From the NCBI GenBank assembly GCA_021821365.1, contig JAKACN010000002.1:1-57500 (forward strand): 57,500 bases of DNA. Direction: 5' to 3'. Each line of letters begins with the position of its first letter. The stretch's first letter is position 1. Source of the DNA: Pseudomonadota bacterium (lineage in GTDB: Bacteria; Pseudomonadota; Gammaproteobacteria; Burkholderiales; Burkholderiaceae_D). Below the pieces are notes generated by a model. The model ran no database searches. It had not been told where the DNA came from and saw only the letters and a list, made by a program, of their open reading frames with translations. Position numbers and translations under genes: made by a program. Shown here in pieces: positions 7,351 to 16,401 of this stretch.

Positions 7351-9528
7351 ATGGCTTCCCCCACGTCCGCAGACGCACAGCATCCGGTTCCCGCCGCCAC
7401 GCGGGCCGAGATCCTGCAGGAGCTTGTCGAAATCGGTTCGACTGTCGCCAACGCGCAGATCGAAGGATTTACCAGGCGCCTGTCGGATGCCTTGCTGCGC
7501 GTGTCGCAGGCATGCGTCGACGCCAACGAAGCCAGGCTGCATCTTGATGCGGCCAATCTGCTGCGGCAGAACCGTTATCCGTTCTACTTTGTTCTCTCCT
7601 CGCGCCTGTCCGCCGCGCTGGAGCGCGAGGTGCGGGCGCTCGACAAACCGGATGCGAAAAAGGCCGACACGCCGGGCAGCTTGCCGCCGGACGTGGAGAT
7701 CGACAAGAAGCTGTGCCTGATCAAGGCCAGCCGTTCGATCGAAAGCGAGCATGCCGACCGCTTGAGCGCGCTGAATGTCCGCCTGGCACGCCTGCTCGGC
7801 CAGGAACAGCTGACCAATGCGCACAACCCGTTCCGCCCGCAGGTTTTCCTGTCGGTGATCCACGATGCGTGGTGCGAATTCCATCCGGATCAGGGGTCGC
7901 ACCACCTTGTTTTCCCGCTGCTGCAGCCGAAACTGTCGTTCGACATGGCGCCGATCCTGCATGCGCTGAATGCCGCCCTGGTCAAGCGCGGCATCGTCCC
8001 GATGCTGCTCGAACCGCAGCAGTCCGAGGCCGCCCGGCCATCCGTGCAGGCAGCCGCGCCCGAAGCGCCCGCCGAAGAAGACGACGCGCTCCGGCAGCAG
8101 CTGCGCCGCCTGTTCCCGGCGGAGGAGGCGGTTGCAGCACCCAGGCCCGCCAGCCGTCCGCTGGAAGGCGCGTTCCCGACATTGTTCCAGGAAGAGGCGG
8201 TGCATGCCGCCGCCGCGCGCAACGAATTGCTGGACTACCTGAGCAGCCTGCAGCGGGCCGATGCCGATGCGCGGGCTCCGCTGGTCGGGGTGGATTCGCC
8301 GAAATACATGCCGCTGGCCGACATGCAGCGCCGCATGCCGCATGGATTAATGTCGCCGGCGGACGAACACACCTTCGAGCTGGTCGGCAAGATCTTCGAT
8401 GCCCTGTTCGAGAACCGGAACATTCCGGACCAGATGAAGGAGCTGATCGGCTCGCTCCAGGTGCCTGCCGTGAAGGCCGCCCTGATCAACAAGGATTTCT
8501 TCTTCAAGGAGTCGTTCCCGGCACGCCGCAGTATCGAACTTCTTGCCAGGATCGGCGTCGGCTGGGATCCGGAGAAAGGCGTCAACGACCCGATCTACCT
8601 GCTCGTCCAGCGCAGCGTGCAGCGCATCCACCAGGAAGCCGATCACCGCATTTCGGTATTCGCCGACGTGGCTGCCAGCCTCGACGCCTTCATCAAGCGC
8701 GACGAGGCCGCCGTCGCGCAGACCCTGTCGGCCTCGATTTCCCATGCCTTGCAGCAGGAGAAGCTGAGCGAAGCAACCAGGGCCGCGAAGCATGAGGTGG
8801 CGCTGCGTATCGGCACCGGCGAGGTCGTCGCCTTCGTGGAGACCTTCCTCGAAGACCGGTGGGTGCCGGTGCTGACGCTGGCCTACACGGTGAAGGACGA
8901 AAAGCCGGAAGCCGTCGAGAGCGCGATCAAGACCATGGACGATCTGTGCTGGAGCGTCAAGCCGAAGATCACGATGGCCGAGCGCAAGGAACTGCTGGCC
9001 AAGCTGCCGCCGATGCTGGCGATGCTGAACAAGTGGCTCGATCTCATCAAGTGGAACGACGACGAACGCACTCGCTTCTTCGCCGAGCTCGCGCGCTGCC
9101 ATGCCTCGATCGTGCGCGCGCCGCTGGAACTCTCGCCCGAGCGCCAGATGCAGATCGCGCTGCAGGTCGCCAAGCGGGCTGCCGAACGCCGCGTGATGCG
9201 CCAGGCAAGGCAGAAGCCGGAACCGGTGCCGGACGCATTCGACGAACAGGTTGCACGATTGGAACGCGGCGCCTGGGTCGAGTTCAAGCGCCTGAACGGC
9301 GCGACGATGAAGGTCAAGCTGGCCTGGATCAGTCCGCTGCGCAACCTCTATCTCTTTGCCACGCGCGACCGGCACGAAGCCTTGTCGATGCCGGCCGAAG
9401 AGCTGGCGCAGAACCTGCGCCTGCGGCGCGCGCAGATCCTGTCGGTCGAGGGCTTCGTGAATCAAGCCCTGGCAACGGCGCTCGGCGTGAACGAAGCCGG
9501 CAACGAGGGCAACCGGTCTGCGGCATAA
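7351..9528 (+). CDS. DUF1631 family protein
   Basis: 725 aa from the ATG at 7351 (AAGGAA just upstream). The track's extension to 7153 uses a non-ATG start through AT-rich intergenic DNA. The architecture matches DUF1631: an N-terminal helical part ('ATRAEILQELVEIGSTVANAQIEGFTRRLSDALLRVSQ'-type pattern), an Ala/Pro-rich linker at about residues 235-290, a long helical core with 'HDAWCEFHPDQGSHHL', and a C-terminal PilZ-like strand region ('LERGAWVEFKRLNG...KLAWISPLRNLYLFATR'). PilZ-like domains often bind c-di-GMP, but the function of this family is not established. It is cytoplasmic and stands alone. Confidence 0.85.
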   Translation: MASPTSADAQHPVPAATRAEILQELVEIGSTVANAQIEGFTRRLSDALLRVSQACVDANEARLHLDAANLLRQNRYPFYFVLSSRLSAALEREVRALDKPDAKKADTPGSLPPDVEIDKKLCLIKASRSIESEHADRLSALNVRLARLLGQEQLTNAHNPFRPQVFLSVIHDAWCEFHPDQGSHHLVFPLLQPKLSFDMAPILHALNAALVKRGIVPMLLEPQQSEAARPSVQAAAPEAPAEEDDALRQQLRRLFPAEEAVAAPRPASRPLEGAFPTLFQEEAVHAAAARNELLDYLSSLQRADADARAPLVGVDSPKYMPLADMQRRMPHGLMSPADEHTFELVGKIFDALFENRNIPDQMKELIGSLQVPAVKAALINKDFFFKESFPARRSIELLARIGVGWDPEKGVNDPIYLLVQRSVQRIHQEADHRISVFADVAASLDAFIKRDEAAVAQTLSASISHALQQEKLSEATRAAKHEVALRIGTGEVVAFVETFLEDRWVPVLTLAYTVKDEKPEAVESAIKTMDDLCWSVKPKITMAERKELLAKLPPMLAMLNKWLDLIKWNDDERTRFFAELARCHASIVRAPLELSPERQMQIALQVAKRAAERRVMRQARQKPEPVPDAFDEQVARLERGAWVEFKRLNGATMKVKLAWISPLRNLYLFATRDRHEALSMPAEELAQNLRLRRAQILSVEGFVNQALATALGVNEAGNEGNRSAA

Positions 9529-9939
9529 GGTCGTGAACACCTTACAGGCGCCGGCGCACCAAGAAGCGTCGAGATGGATGTGGTCCACGCCGGACGCGAT
9601 GCAAGGCGCCCGGCCCGACGCCATGCGAGCACTGCCAGGGGCGCGCCGCAGCAGCGCGCCGGGTTGGGCCGCGGACACGCATCGTGTTATCTGCACCGGC
9701 ACTTGAGACCATATAAGACCATATCCCTTCGCGTGCGTTCGCACGCCTCCCTTCAGTGCCCGCGCCTTGCCGCCGGCTTCCCCGCCGATGCGCTGACGCA
9801 TCCGGATTCCATTCCTTGCTCCCCGTCAGGCACGTAAAAAATTACGGGCACAAATCCGCGGCAACGTTGTCACATTTCGTAGCAAATTCATCAGACTTCC
9901 AACCACACACTGGGCTCCCGCCCCGGAGTCCGACGGAGC
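9529..9939. other. Intergenic region upstream of the GT4/debranching-enzyme pair
   Basis: 411 bp without a credible gene. It contains a direct repeat AGACCATAT at 9706-9714 and 9716-9724 (10-bp period) and a short palindrome CGTAA-AAAA-TTACG at 9833-9846. The GC-rich inverted repeat GGCGCGC/GCGCGCC near 9640-9660 has no T-tract. The promoter of the following gene probably lies in the AT-rich half, but I cannot assign -35 and -10 boxes with confidence. Confidence 0.5.
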
Positions 9940-10977
9940 ATGAAGATAGCCCAAGTATCCCCGATCTTCGAGAGCGTCCCGCCGAAAGCCTATGGCGGCA
10001 CCGAACGTGTCATTTCCTATCTCACGGAGGAACTGGTCAAGCAAGGACATGAAGTCACCTTATTCGCCTCGGGCGATTCGGTCACCGCCGCGAGGCTGGT
10101 TTCCCCGATCGCCCAAAGCCTGCGCCCCGACCTGGCGCGCCCCAGCTGGCTGTCCTACCACGCGATCGAGATGGACCTCCTTGCCGAACTGGCCCACAGC
10201 TTCGATGTGATCCATTTCCACACCGATTTCCTGCACTTTCCCCTGGCAAGGCAATTGAACGTTCCGCATGTCACTACCCTGCACGGACGGCTCGACCTGG
10301 CGGACCTGCAACCGCTGTTCCGGCACTTCCACGACGTGCCGGTGGTCTCGATCTCGGACAACCAGCGCACGCCGTTGCCGGAGGCCAATTGGCAGGACAC
10401 GGTTTATCACGGCCTGCCGGCGGACCTGTATGCGTTCCAGGAAAAGCCGGGGGACTATTTCGCGTTCATTGGCCGCATCTCCTATGAAAAGCGGGTCGAC
10501 CGCGCGATCGATATCGCCAGGCAGTGCGATGTGCCGATCTACATCGGCGCCAAGATCGACAAGGCCGACGAGCCCTACTTCAATGAGCGCATCAAGCCCT
10601 TGCTGCGCCATCCGCTGGTGCAGTTCGTGGGCGAGGTCAACCAGCAGGAAAAGCGGGAACTGCTGGAGCACGCGCGGGCCCTGCTGTTTCCGATCGACTG
10701 GCCCGAACCATTCGGTCTGGTCATGATCGAAGCTTTCTCCTGCGGCACACCGGTGATTGCCTATCGGCACGGCTCGGTGCCCGAGATCATGGAAGACGGC
10801 GTGACCGGCTTTGTCGTGACGAACCAGGATGAGGCAGTGCGCGCGGCGAAAGACATCGATACGGTCGACAGAAAAGCCTGTCGCGCCGTGTTCGACCGGC
10901 GCTTCACCGCTGCGCACATGGCGCAGCATTACCTGCGCGTCTACCAGCGGCTGCAGGGGCAGCGGAGACAGCAATAA
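9940..10977 (+). CDS. Glycosyltransferase family 4 protein
   Basis: 345 aa retaining GT-B glycosyltransferase. The N-terminal Rossmann half carries the acceptor-side motif 'YGGTERVISYLTEELVKQGHEV'. The C-terminal half has 'FIGRISYEKRVDRAIDIARQ' and the donor-binding E-x7-E region 'PEPFGLVMIEAFSCGTPVI', ending with 'GSVPEIMEDGVTGF'. It is cytosolic, and the sugar donor and acceptor cannot be read directly. It lies 74 bp upstream of a glycogen-debranching-type enzyme in the same direction. That pairing, near the glg/tre operon, suggests a role in alpha-glucan or trehalose-related metabolism (inference). The start ATG follows GACGGAG. Confidence 0.9.
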   Translation: MKIAQVSPIFESVPPKAYGGTERVISYLTEELVKQGHEVTLFASGDSVTAARLVSPIAQSLRPDLARPSWLSYHAIEMDLLAELAHSFDVIHFHTDFLHFPLARQLNVPHVTTLHGRLDLADLQPLFRHFHDVPVVSISDNQRTPLPEANWQDTVYHGLPADLYAFQEKPGDYFAFIGRISYEKRVDRAIDIARQCDVPIYIGAKIDKADEPYFNERIKPLLRHPLVQFVGEVNQQEKRELLEHARALLFPIDWPEPFGLVMIEAFSCGTPVIAYRHGSVPEIMEDGVTGFVVTNQDEAVRAAKDIDTVDRKACRAVFDRRFTAAHMAQHYLRVYQRLQGQRRQQ

Positions 10978-11051
10978 GCGCAGTGCGCCCGCTTTCATCG
11001 CGCAAGGCAGGACGAAGACCAGGCCCATCACGCAAGCGAACGGGAGACGCA

Positions 11052-13220
11052 ATGGTTGAAAAGATCCAACTCGGCGAGCAATGGTACATCCTCGCCACCT
11101 CTTCGCCGGCCGATGAACGCCGGCGCGTGCTCAAGCATAACGACACCTTCGCCATGTTCGACCGCTTTGGCGATGTGCAGCCGATGGGGCTGGGCGAAGA
11201 AGGCATCTACGACGGCGATACCTGCTTTCTTTCGCAGCAGGAGCTGCTGATCGAAGGCGTGCGGCCCATGCACCTGAACTCGACGGTGCGCGACGACAAT
11301 GGCCTGTTCATTGTCGAGCTGATGAACCCCGACCTTTATCCGCCGGGGAAGGACCACATACCGAAGGGCGAGCTGCACATCTTCCGCGCCAAGCTGCTGC
11401 TCGACGGCAGCTGCTACGAGCACGTGCGCATCGTCAATTTCGGACTGACGCCGATCCGCGCGAAAGTGTCGATGGAGTTCGGCGCCGACTTCAAGGACAT
11501 CTTCGAAGTGCGCGGCTTCAAGCGCGAGCGGCGCGGCACCTACCTGCCGCCGCAGATCGGCGACCGCGAACTGGTGCTCGCCTATCGCGGACTGGACGAG
11601 GTGGTGCGCCGGACCCGCATCTATTTCGACCCGGTGCCGCAAAAACTGACCGAGCGGCAGGCCGACTACGAAGTGGCGCTCGAGCCCAAGGGCGAGGTGC
11701 ATTTGTATGCCACCGTCACCTGCGAGCGCAACGAAGAGAAGCGGCCGCCGCCGAGCGACTATTTCACCGCGTTCACGCAAGTCAACCGCACGGTCAGCTG
11801 TGCGCTGCAGAATCGCTGCAAGGTAACCACCTCCGACCCGCTGTTCAACAACTGGCTGGATCGCTCGACCGCCGATCTGGTAATGCTGACCACCAGCCTC
11901 GCGCAGGGCGATTATCCCTACGCCGGCCTGCCCTGGTATTCGACCACCTTCGGCCGCGACGGCATTCTCACCGCGCGCGAATATCTGTGGATCGATCCCT
12001 GCCTGGCGCGCGGCGTGCTCGCTTTCCTTGCCGCCACACAGGCGGACGAGTTCGATCCCGAGCGCGACGCCGAGCCCGGCAAGATTCTGCACGAGGCGCG
12101 CAACGGCGAACTGGCCGCGCTGAATGAAATCCCGTTCGGCCGCTACTACGGCACCGTCGACGCGACGCCTCTGTTCGTCGGCCTGGCGGGCGCCTATTAC
12201 GAACGCACCGGCGACCTCGAATTCATCCGCAGCATCTGGGACAACATCCAGCGCGCGCTGACCTGGATCGACGAGTACGGCGACCGCGACGGCGACGGCT
12301 TCGTGGAATATGCGCGCTACAGCGAAACCGGGCTGGCGCAACAGGGATGGAAGGACTCGCAGGACTCGGTGTTCCACGCCGACGGCCGACTGGCCGATGC
12401 GCCCATCGCGCTGTGCGAAGTGCAGGGCTATGTGTACGAAGCGAAACTGCGCGCGGCCGAACTGGCGCGTCTGCTCGGCGACGCGCCGCTGGCAAAGCGG
12501 CTGCACGAGGGCGCCATGCTGCTGAAAAAGAATTTCAACGAAGCCTTCTGGTGCGAACGCATCGGCATGTATGCGCTCGCGCTCGACGGCGAGAAGCGCC
12601 AATGCGAGGTGGGCTCGTCCAATGCCGGGCATACCTTGTGGAGCGGAATCGCCACGCCGGAATACGCGGCGCGCATTGCCGACCGCATGCTGGACGAAGA
12701 CTTCTTCTGCGGCTGGGGCATCCGCACGATCCCGATCAAGGAGGCGCGCTACAACCCGATGGCCTACCACAACGGCTCGGTCTGGCCGCACGACAACGCG
12801 CTCATCGCCGACGGCATGGCGCGCTACGGCTTCACCGCGAAGGCGATGGCGGTCTTTGCCGGCCTGCGTTCGGCGAGCCTGTACATGGACCAGAACCGCA
12901 TGCCGGAGCTGTTCTGCGGATTCGAACGCCGCCCGGACGAAGGCCCCACGCTGTATCCGGTGGCCTGCTCGCCGCAGGCATGGGCGGCGGCCAGCGTGTA
13001 CTCGCTGCTGCAGGCCTGCCTCGGCCTGTCGTTCGACCCGGGCAAGCCCGAGATCCGCTTCCGCCATCCGCAGCTGCCGCCCTTCCTGGAGACGGTGGAG
13101 ATTCACGACCTGTCCATCAACGGCGCCACGGTCGACCTGCTGTTGCAGCGTTATCCGAATAATGTGGGCGTGAACGTGATCCGCAAGGATGGAAATGTCG
13201 AGGTGGTGGCGGTGGCCTAG
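11052..13220 (+). CDS. Amylo-alpha-1,6-glucosidase-type glycogen debranching enzyme
   Basis: 722 aa. The N-terminal beta domain is of the GDE_N_bis type (about residues 1-260: 'RVLKHNDTFAMFDRFGDVQPMG', 'GLGEEGIYDGDTCFLS'). An (alpha/alpha)6 barrel follows, with 'PWYSTTFGRDGILTARE' and 'DRDGDGFVEYARYSETGLAQQGWKD'-type catalytic-region motifs. Such proteins trim alpha-1,6 branches or side chains of alpha-glucans, although the exact specificity of the bacterial group is often untested. The ATG at 11052 follows GGGAGACGCA. The track start at 10983 lacks a ribosome site. It is probably co-transcribed with the upstream GT4 and convergent with a flavin reductase. Confidence 0.88.
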   Translation: MVEKIQLGEQWYILATSSPADERRRVLKHNDTFAMFDRFGDVQPMGLGEEGIYDGDTCFLSQQELLIEGVRPMHLNSTVRDDNGLFIVELMNPDLYPPGKDHIPKGELHIFRAKLLLDGSCYEHVRIVNFGLTPIRAKVSMEFGADFKDIFEVRGFKRERRGTYLPPQIGDRELVLAYRGLDEVVRRTRIYFDPVPQKLTERQADYEVALEPKGEVHLYATVTCERNEEKRPPPSDYFTAFTQVNRTVSCALQNRCKVTTSDPLFNNWLDRSTADLVMLTTSLAQGDYPYAGLPWYSTTFGRDGILTAREYLWIDPCLARGVLAFLAATQADEFDPERDAEPGKILHEARNGELAALNEIPFGRYYGTVDATPLFVGLAGAYYERTGDLEFIRSIWDNIQRALTWIDEYGDRDGDGFVEYARYSETGLAQQGWKDSQDSVFHADGRLADAPIALCEVQGYVYEAKLRAAELARLLGDAPLAKRLHEGAMLLKKNFNEAFWCERIGMYALALDGEKRQCEVGSSNAGHTLWSGIATPEYAARIADRMLDEDFFCGWGIRTIPIKEARYNPMAYHNGSVWPHDNALIADGMARYGFTAKAMAVFAGLRSASLYMDQNRMPELFCGFERRPDEGPTLYPVACSPQAWAAASVYSLLQACLGLSFDPGKPEIRFRHPQLPPFLETVEIHDLSINGATVDLLLQRYPNNVGVNVIRKDGNVEVVAVA

Positions 13221-13267
13221 TCCGCGCGGCGGCAGCCAGGCAACGCGTGCAGGCACGCCGCATCGTC

Positions 13268-13804
13268 CTACTTCATGCGCGAACGCAGCTTGATCGTTTC
13301 GCCGGCCACCATGAAACGGCCGTATCCCCGGTGATGCAGCGTGCGCGGATCTTTCACGGCGCTGTCAACCCAGGCCTGCAGGACTTCCAGGACGAAGATG
13401 CCGTATTTCGCGACCATGCGCGTGTCGGCCAGGCGGCATTCGAGGCTCGCGTAGCACTCGTCGATCAGGGGCGCATGCACGAATCGCGCAGGAAGCGGCG
13501 TCAGGCCGAAGCGTTTGAACTTGTCGGTCCTGGCGCCGGTGGTGTTGCCCACGCTGACGACCTTCTTTGCGATATCGACCGTGGGGATGTTGATCACGCA
13601 TTCCTTCGAGGCCATCAGAAGATCGCGGGAATAACTCTGGCCGCCGATGACGCAGCCGATCAACGGCGGCTCGAATTCGAGCATGGTTTTCCATGACAGC
13701 GTCATCACGTTCCGCCGCTCGCCCTGCGCGGTTGTCAGCAGGACGACCGGTCCGGGTTCGATCAGCGTGTAGACCTTGGCGAGGGGGAACGGTTTCCTGG
13801 ACAT
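13268..13804 (-). CDS. Flavin reductase family protein (FMN-binding split barrel)
   Basis: 178 aa from the ATG at 13804, which has AGAAGGA nine bases upstream. The earlier track start at 13846 does not. The sequence follows the flavin-reductase-like domain: 'PFPLAKVYTLIEPGPVVLLTTA', then 'NVMTLSWKTMLEFEPPLIGCVI', 'SRDLLMASKECVINIP' and 'VGNTTGARTDKFKRFGLTP'. It probably binds FMN and reduces flavin or acts as a small NAD(P)H:flavin oxidoreductase. No partner monooxygenase is adjacent, so the physiological role is open. It is single and monocistronic. Confidence 0.88.
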   Translation of the reverse strand: MSRKPFPLAKVYTLIEPGPVVLLTTAQGERRNVMTLSWKTMLEFEPPLIGCVIGGQSYSRDLLMASKECVINIPTVDIAKKVVSVGNTTGARTDKFKRFGLTPLPARFVHAPLIDECYASLECRLADTRMVAKYGIFVLEVLQAWVDSAVKDPRTLHHRGYGRFMVAGETIKLRSRMK

Positions 13805-14147
13805 GATCGCGCATCCTTCTTCGGTGGAATAACTCACGAACATCACATACCCCGGCCTTGCAATCGCGCCATGGGCCTGCCAGCAACGATCAGCAATCCG
13901 GCGCCTGGCAACCCCTCGGCATTATAGGATGCGAAAACGGCCTGTCCATTGAGCAAGATCGAGTCGCCGCGCACATGCGGCGCGATGCCACCGGGCTTCG
14001 AACAACTTGAATGACGGGAAATGCCTGCGGGGTGGAAATTTCTTGATCTGGGAAAAGCGCCTGCGCCAAAAGCGTTTGCCTAATTCACCCGACCGGATAA
14101 CATCGATTCAGGATCCCATACAGGCTGTAACAATCCAGGAGGTTTCC
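13805..14147. other. Intergenic region between flavin reductase and the 66-aa gene
   Basis: This 343-bp region has no supportable gene (the track ORFs here are upstream extensions with poor starts). The right end carries CCAGGAGG, the ribosome site of the next gene. I see no clear promoter, repeat or terminator. Confidence 0.4.
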
Positions 14148-14348
14148 ATGAACATTGTTGCCAGACCTCGTCCCGAGGTTCTTGTTGAATTCAACAAGTT
14201 TTGCGCGGTGCTCGGCGAAAAGTCCGACCGGCACCCCTATGACATCGACAACCTGCTCGCAGCGGGCCTGGTCGAACAGGTTCCCGGCAGGTCGGTCTAC
14301 CGGCTGACCCAGACAGGCGAAGCGCTGCGCGCCGCGCGCCAGGAGTAA
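14148..14348 (+). CDS. Small hypothetical protein, 66 aa
   Basis: The start ATG at 14148 has a textbook Shine-Dalgarno (CCAGGAGGTTTCC) and therefore replaces the 14007 start of the track. The protein 'MNIVARPRPEVLVEFNKF...' is soluble, with no signal peptide or Cys pair. The C-terminal half ('DIDNLLAAGLVEQVPGRSVYRLTQTGEALRAA') looks like the end of a winged-helix: a helix, a Gly/Arg wing, then 'LTxTGxAL', as in small MarR/ArsR-like or 'DUF-type' helix-turn-helix proteins. That assignment is an inference from pattern. It is followed 70 bp later by an inverted repeat. Confidence 0.7.
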   Translation: MNIVARPRPEVLVEFNKFCAVLGEKSDRHPYDIDNLLAAGLVEQVPGRSVYRLTQTGEALRAARQE

Positions 14349-14418
14349 GCAGATCCGCCCCCAGTGCCTTCAGCGCAAGGGGCGGGATGAATTTGTCCGG
14401 TGCGCGACGACCGTTATT

Positions 14419-14483
14419 GATGTCCACGGAAAACACGGAAAGCACGGAACATATTCCTGAAATTTGTGCTTTCCGTGGACATC
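14419..14483. repeat. Intergenic inverted repeat built of TCCACGGAAA/CACGGAA units
   Basis: GATGTCCACGGAAA (14419-14432) is perfectly complementary to TTTCCGTGGACATC (14470-14483). A nested pair CACGGAAAGCAC (14434-14445) / GTGCTTTCCGTG (14466-14477) uses the same CACGGAA unit. It lies between convergent transcripts (the 66-aa gene and the lipoprotein gene). A second copy of the same style is at 17076-17122, which suggests a dispersed repeat family rather than a gene-specific terminator. Confidence 0.8.
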
Positions 14484-14523
14484 TCAGGCGTTCCGCCGCA
14501 CGGTTCAGGTTCATCTGGACGTA

Positions 14524-16401
14524 CTACTGCTTGCGCGCGATGAAGCCGCCGACCACGGCCGCCTTGGTCGTGCCGTTCGACAGCGAAAAGCTGCCGCCGA
14601 TTTCGGCGGGGCCGGCGCCGCTGTTTCCCGTCGTGACCACCGGGCCGAAGAAACGTCCGCCCAGGCCGCCGCTCAATGACGCATTGCTGATTGCCCCCGT
14701 CAGGTAATTGGCGACATTGCTTCCCGCCGCGCCCATCATTGTCGTGCCGCTCATGGCGACCGGCACCTCGGTCCATGCCGCGTCCCAGGTATGCGTGTTC
14801 TGGATCGACACACTGACGGCGCGCGTGGCGAAGTCGACGGTGACCAGCGCGGAGCCGCGGAAGAAGGAAGCGTCCTGCGTACCGTTGGGCGCATACCAGC
14901 CGTAGACGATGCCGGCGTAACTGGCCGAACCGGAAGCGGGCACGTTCGCCGGGTCCGTCACCTGGCCGAAGGCCACCATGCCGGTGCGGGACTGGTTGTG
15001 TTCATCCGTGCCCGCGCCGCCCGTCCATTCCACGATGCGCACCGTGTCCTGCGTGAACCACGCGCCGAGATTGGCGTAGCGGTAGCTCCAGTTGGTGAGC
15101 TGGCGATAGCCTTTCGATCCGGGGAAGGGTACGCCGAAGCCGCTCCCGCCGGGCAGAATGGTCGGATTGCCGTTCGCATCCGGCAGCCCGTTCCCCGCAT
15201 GCACGTCGCCGTCTTCATGCAGGCGGCTGACGTCAGCGATATTCGGCTCGATGCCGCCACTCTGCCAGTCCCCCGCCTGGTTCTTCAGGCCCTTGGTTTC
15301 CACGGTCGGACAGGGCACCATCTCCGGCGGGCAGCGCGACGGCTCGCTGCGCGGGAAGTAGCTGTTGTTGGCATAGTTCGACTGCGTGCCGCCGACACCC
15401 TTGCTCGCGACGTTGTAGAAGCCGAGGTCGGAACTCGGCGGCAGGGTGGCGGCGCTGATGGCGCCGGAGGCATCGACCAGCATATGGCCTTGCGTGGCGC
15501 GGAAGGTTTCGATGATGAGCGGGCGCTCGACCTTGCCGTCCCAGGAAATGCCGAGGTTCGACAGCAGCATGGCCGGGTTCGAGACGACGCCGTCGCTCGC
15601 CTTGAAGGCGCGGATTTCCGCCAGTCCGCCGGAGGCTGGCATCAGGCCGTAGGCGGCCGTCGCGTTCGCGATCGGCACGGCGAGATCGTTGGTGGATTTG
15701 CCGTAGGCCTGCACGCCGGAACTCGTCAACGTCACGCCGTTTTCAATGCGGATGATGGACCTGCCGCTGCACTGCGTATTCGCGCCTTCGATGCAGGACA
15801 TGGTCATCGGCGTGCCGTCGGGAACGGGCGCGGGCTGTCCCGTGACCGGAGCGGGCGAGGTGGAGGCATATTCGCAGATCTTGTCGGCGCCGGGCAACGG
15901 ATCGCCGAACACGCCGTTGTCGCAGCCGATCGCATTCGTCGCGGTGAGCGTAACCCAGGTACCGTTCAGGCCGTAGCGCACCTGCGTCGTGCCAGGCACC
16001 GTGCAGGTCTGGTTTTCGTTCGCGCACTTCGTCCAGGTCGTATCGGTCGGCGGCGGAGGCGGCGGCGGCGTGGTGGTGACGGTGAGGAATTCGCAGATCT
16101 TGTCGGCGCCGGGCAATGGATCGCCGAACACGCCGTTGTCGCAACCGATGGCGTTGGTCGCAGTGAGCGTGGCCCAGGTGCCGTTCAATCCGTAGCGCAC
16201 CTGTGTCGTGCCGGCGAAGGAGCAGGTCTGGTTCTCGTTCGCGCACTTGGTCCAGGTCTCGGTCGTGCTTGCGGCGAGCAGTGTCGACGAGGACGTGGAT
16301 TGTTTGGCAGCCGACGGCGACTCGGCGCTGCCTCCGCATCCGCTCAACGCAACGGCGAGCAGCATGGCAAAGGCCAGGACGCCACCTCCCGATTTGATCA
16401 T
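14524..16401 (-). CDS. Surface lipoprotein with duplicated Cys domain and TbpB-like C-terminal barrel
   Basis: 625 aa from the ATG at 16401 (CGGAG upstream). The N-terminus is a lipoprotein signal with lipobox 'ALSGC' (Cys22). Two near-identical 56-residue Cys repeats follow (about 50-105 and 123-178; 'WTKCANENQTC', 'VFGDPLPGADKICE'), separated by a Pro run. After a middle region ('MSCIEGANTQCSGRSI...'), the last 130 residues resemble the beta-barrel of transferrin-binding protein B/Slam-dependent lipoproteins: 'YAGIVYGWYAPNG', 'GRFFGP', 'AEIGGSFSLSNG', 'VVGGFIARKQ'. It is probably exposed on the outer membrane. The ligand is unknown. It is monocistronic, and no Slam export gene or TonB receptor adjoins it. 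Confidence 0.8.
   Translation of the reverse strand: MIKSGGGVLAFAMLLAVALSGCGGSAESPSAAKQSTSSSTLLAASTTETWTKCANENQTCSFAGTTQVRYGLNGTWATLTATNAIGCDNGVFGDPLPGADKICEFLTVTTTPPPPPPPTDTTWTKCANENQTCTVPGTTQVRYGLNGTWVTLTATNAIGCDNGVFGDPLPGADKICEYASTSPAPVTGQPAPVPDGTPMTMSCIEGANTQCSGRSIIRIENGVTLTSSGVQAYGKSTNDLAVPIANATAAYGLMPASGGLAEIRAFKASDGVVSNPAMLLSNLGISWDGKVERPLIIETFRATQGHMLVDASGAISAATLPPSSDLGFYNVASKGVGGTQSNYANNSYFPRSEPSRCPPEMVPCPTVETKGLKNQAGDWQSGGIEPNIADVSRLHEDGDVHAGNGLPDANGNPTILPGGSGFGVPFPGSKGYRQLTNWSYRYANLGAWFTQDTVRIVEWTGGAGTDEHNQSRTGMVAFGQVTDPANVPASGSASYAGIVYGWYAPNGTQDASFFRGSALVTVDFATRAVSVSIQNTHTWDAAWTEVPVAMSGTTMMGAAGSNVANYLTGAISNASLSGGLGGRFFGPVVTTGNSGAGPAEIGGSFSLSNGTTKAAVVGGFIARKQ
15868..16035 (-). repeat. 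Cys-domain repeat, second copy within the lipoprotein gene
   Basis: Encodes residues about 123-178. It is nearly identical at DNA and protein level to the copy at 16087-16254, for example 'QVRYGLNGTW' and 'GCDNGVFGDPLPGADKICE'. The differences are in 'TCTVPGTTQ' versus 'TCSFAGTTQ' and a few third positions. Such near identity points to a recent tandem duplication or ongoing gene conversion. Confidence 0.85.
16087..16254 (-). repeat. Cys-domain repeat, first copy within the lipoprotein gene
   Basis: Encodes residues about 50-105, four Cys per unit (KC, TC, GC, IC), consistent with two disulphides in a small secreted module. It pairs with the copy at 15868-16035. Confidence 0.85.

Noticed and set aside
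14356-14390. GC-rich inverted repeat CCGCCCC/GGGGCGG after the 66-aa gene
   Set aside because: No T-tract and a long loop, so not called as a terminator.
14387-14707. Hypothetical ORF starting in the 14.4-kb repeat
   Set aside because: Starts inside the TCCACGGAAA hairpin and runs antisense through the lipoprotein C-terminus.
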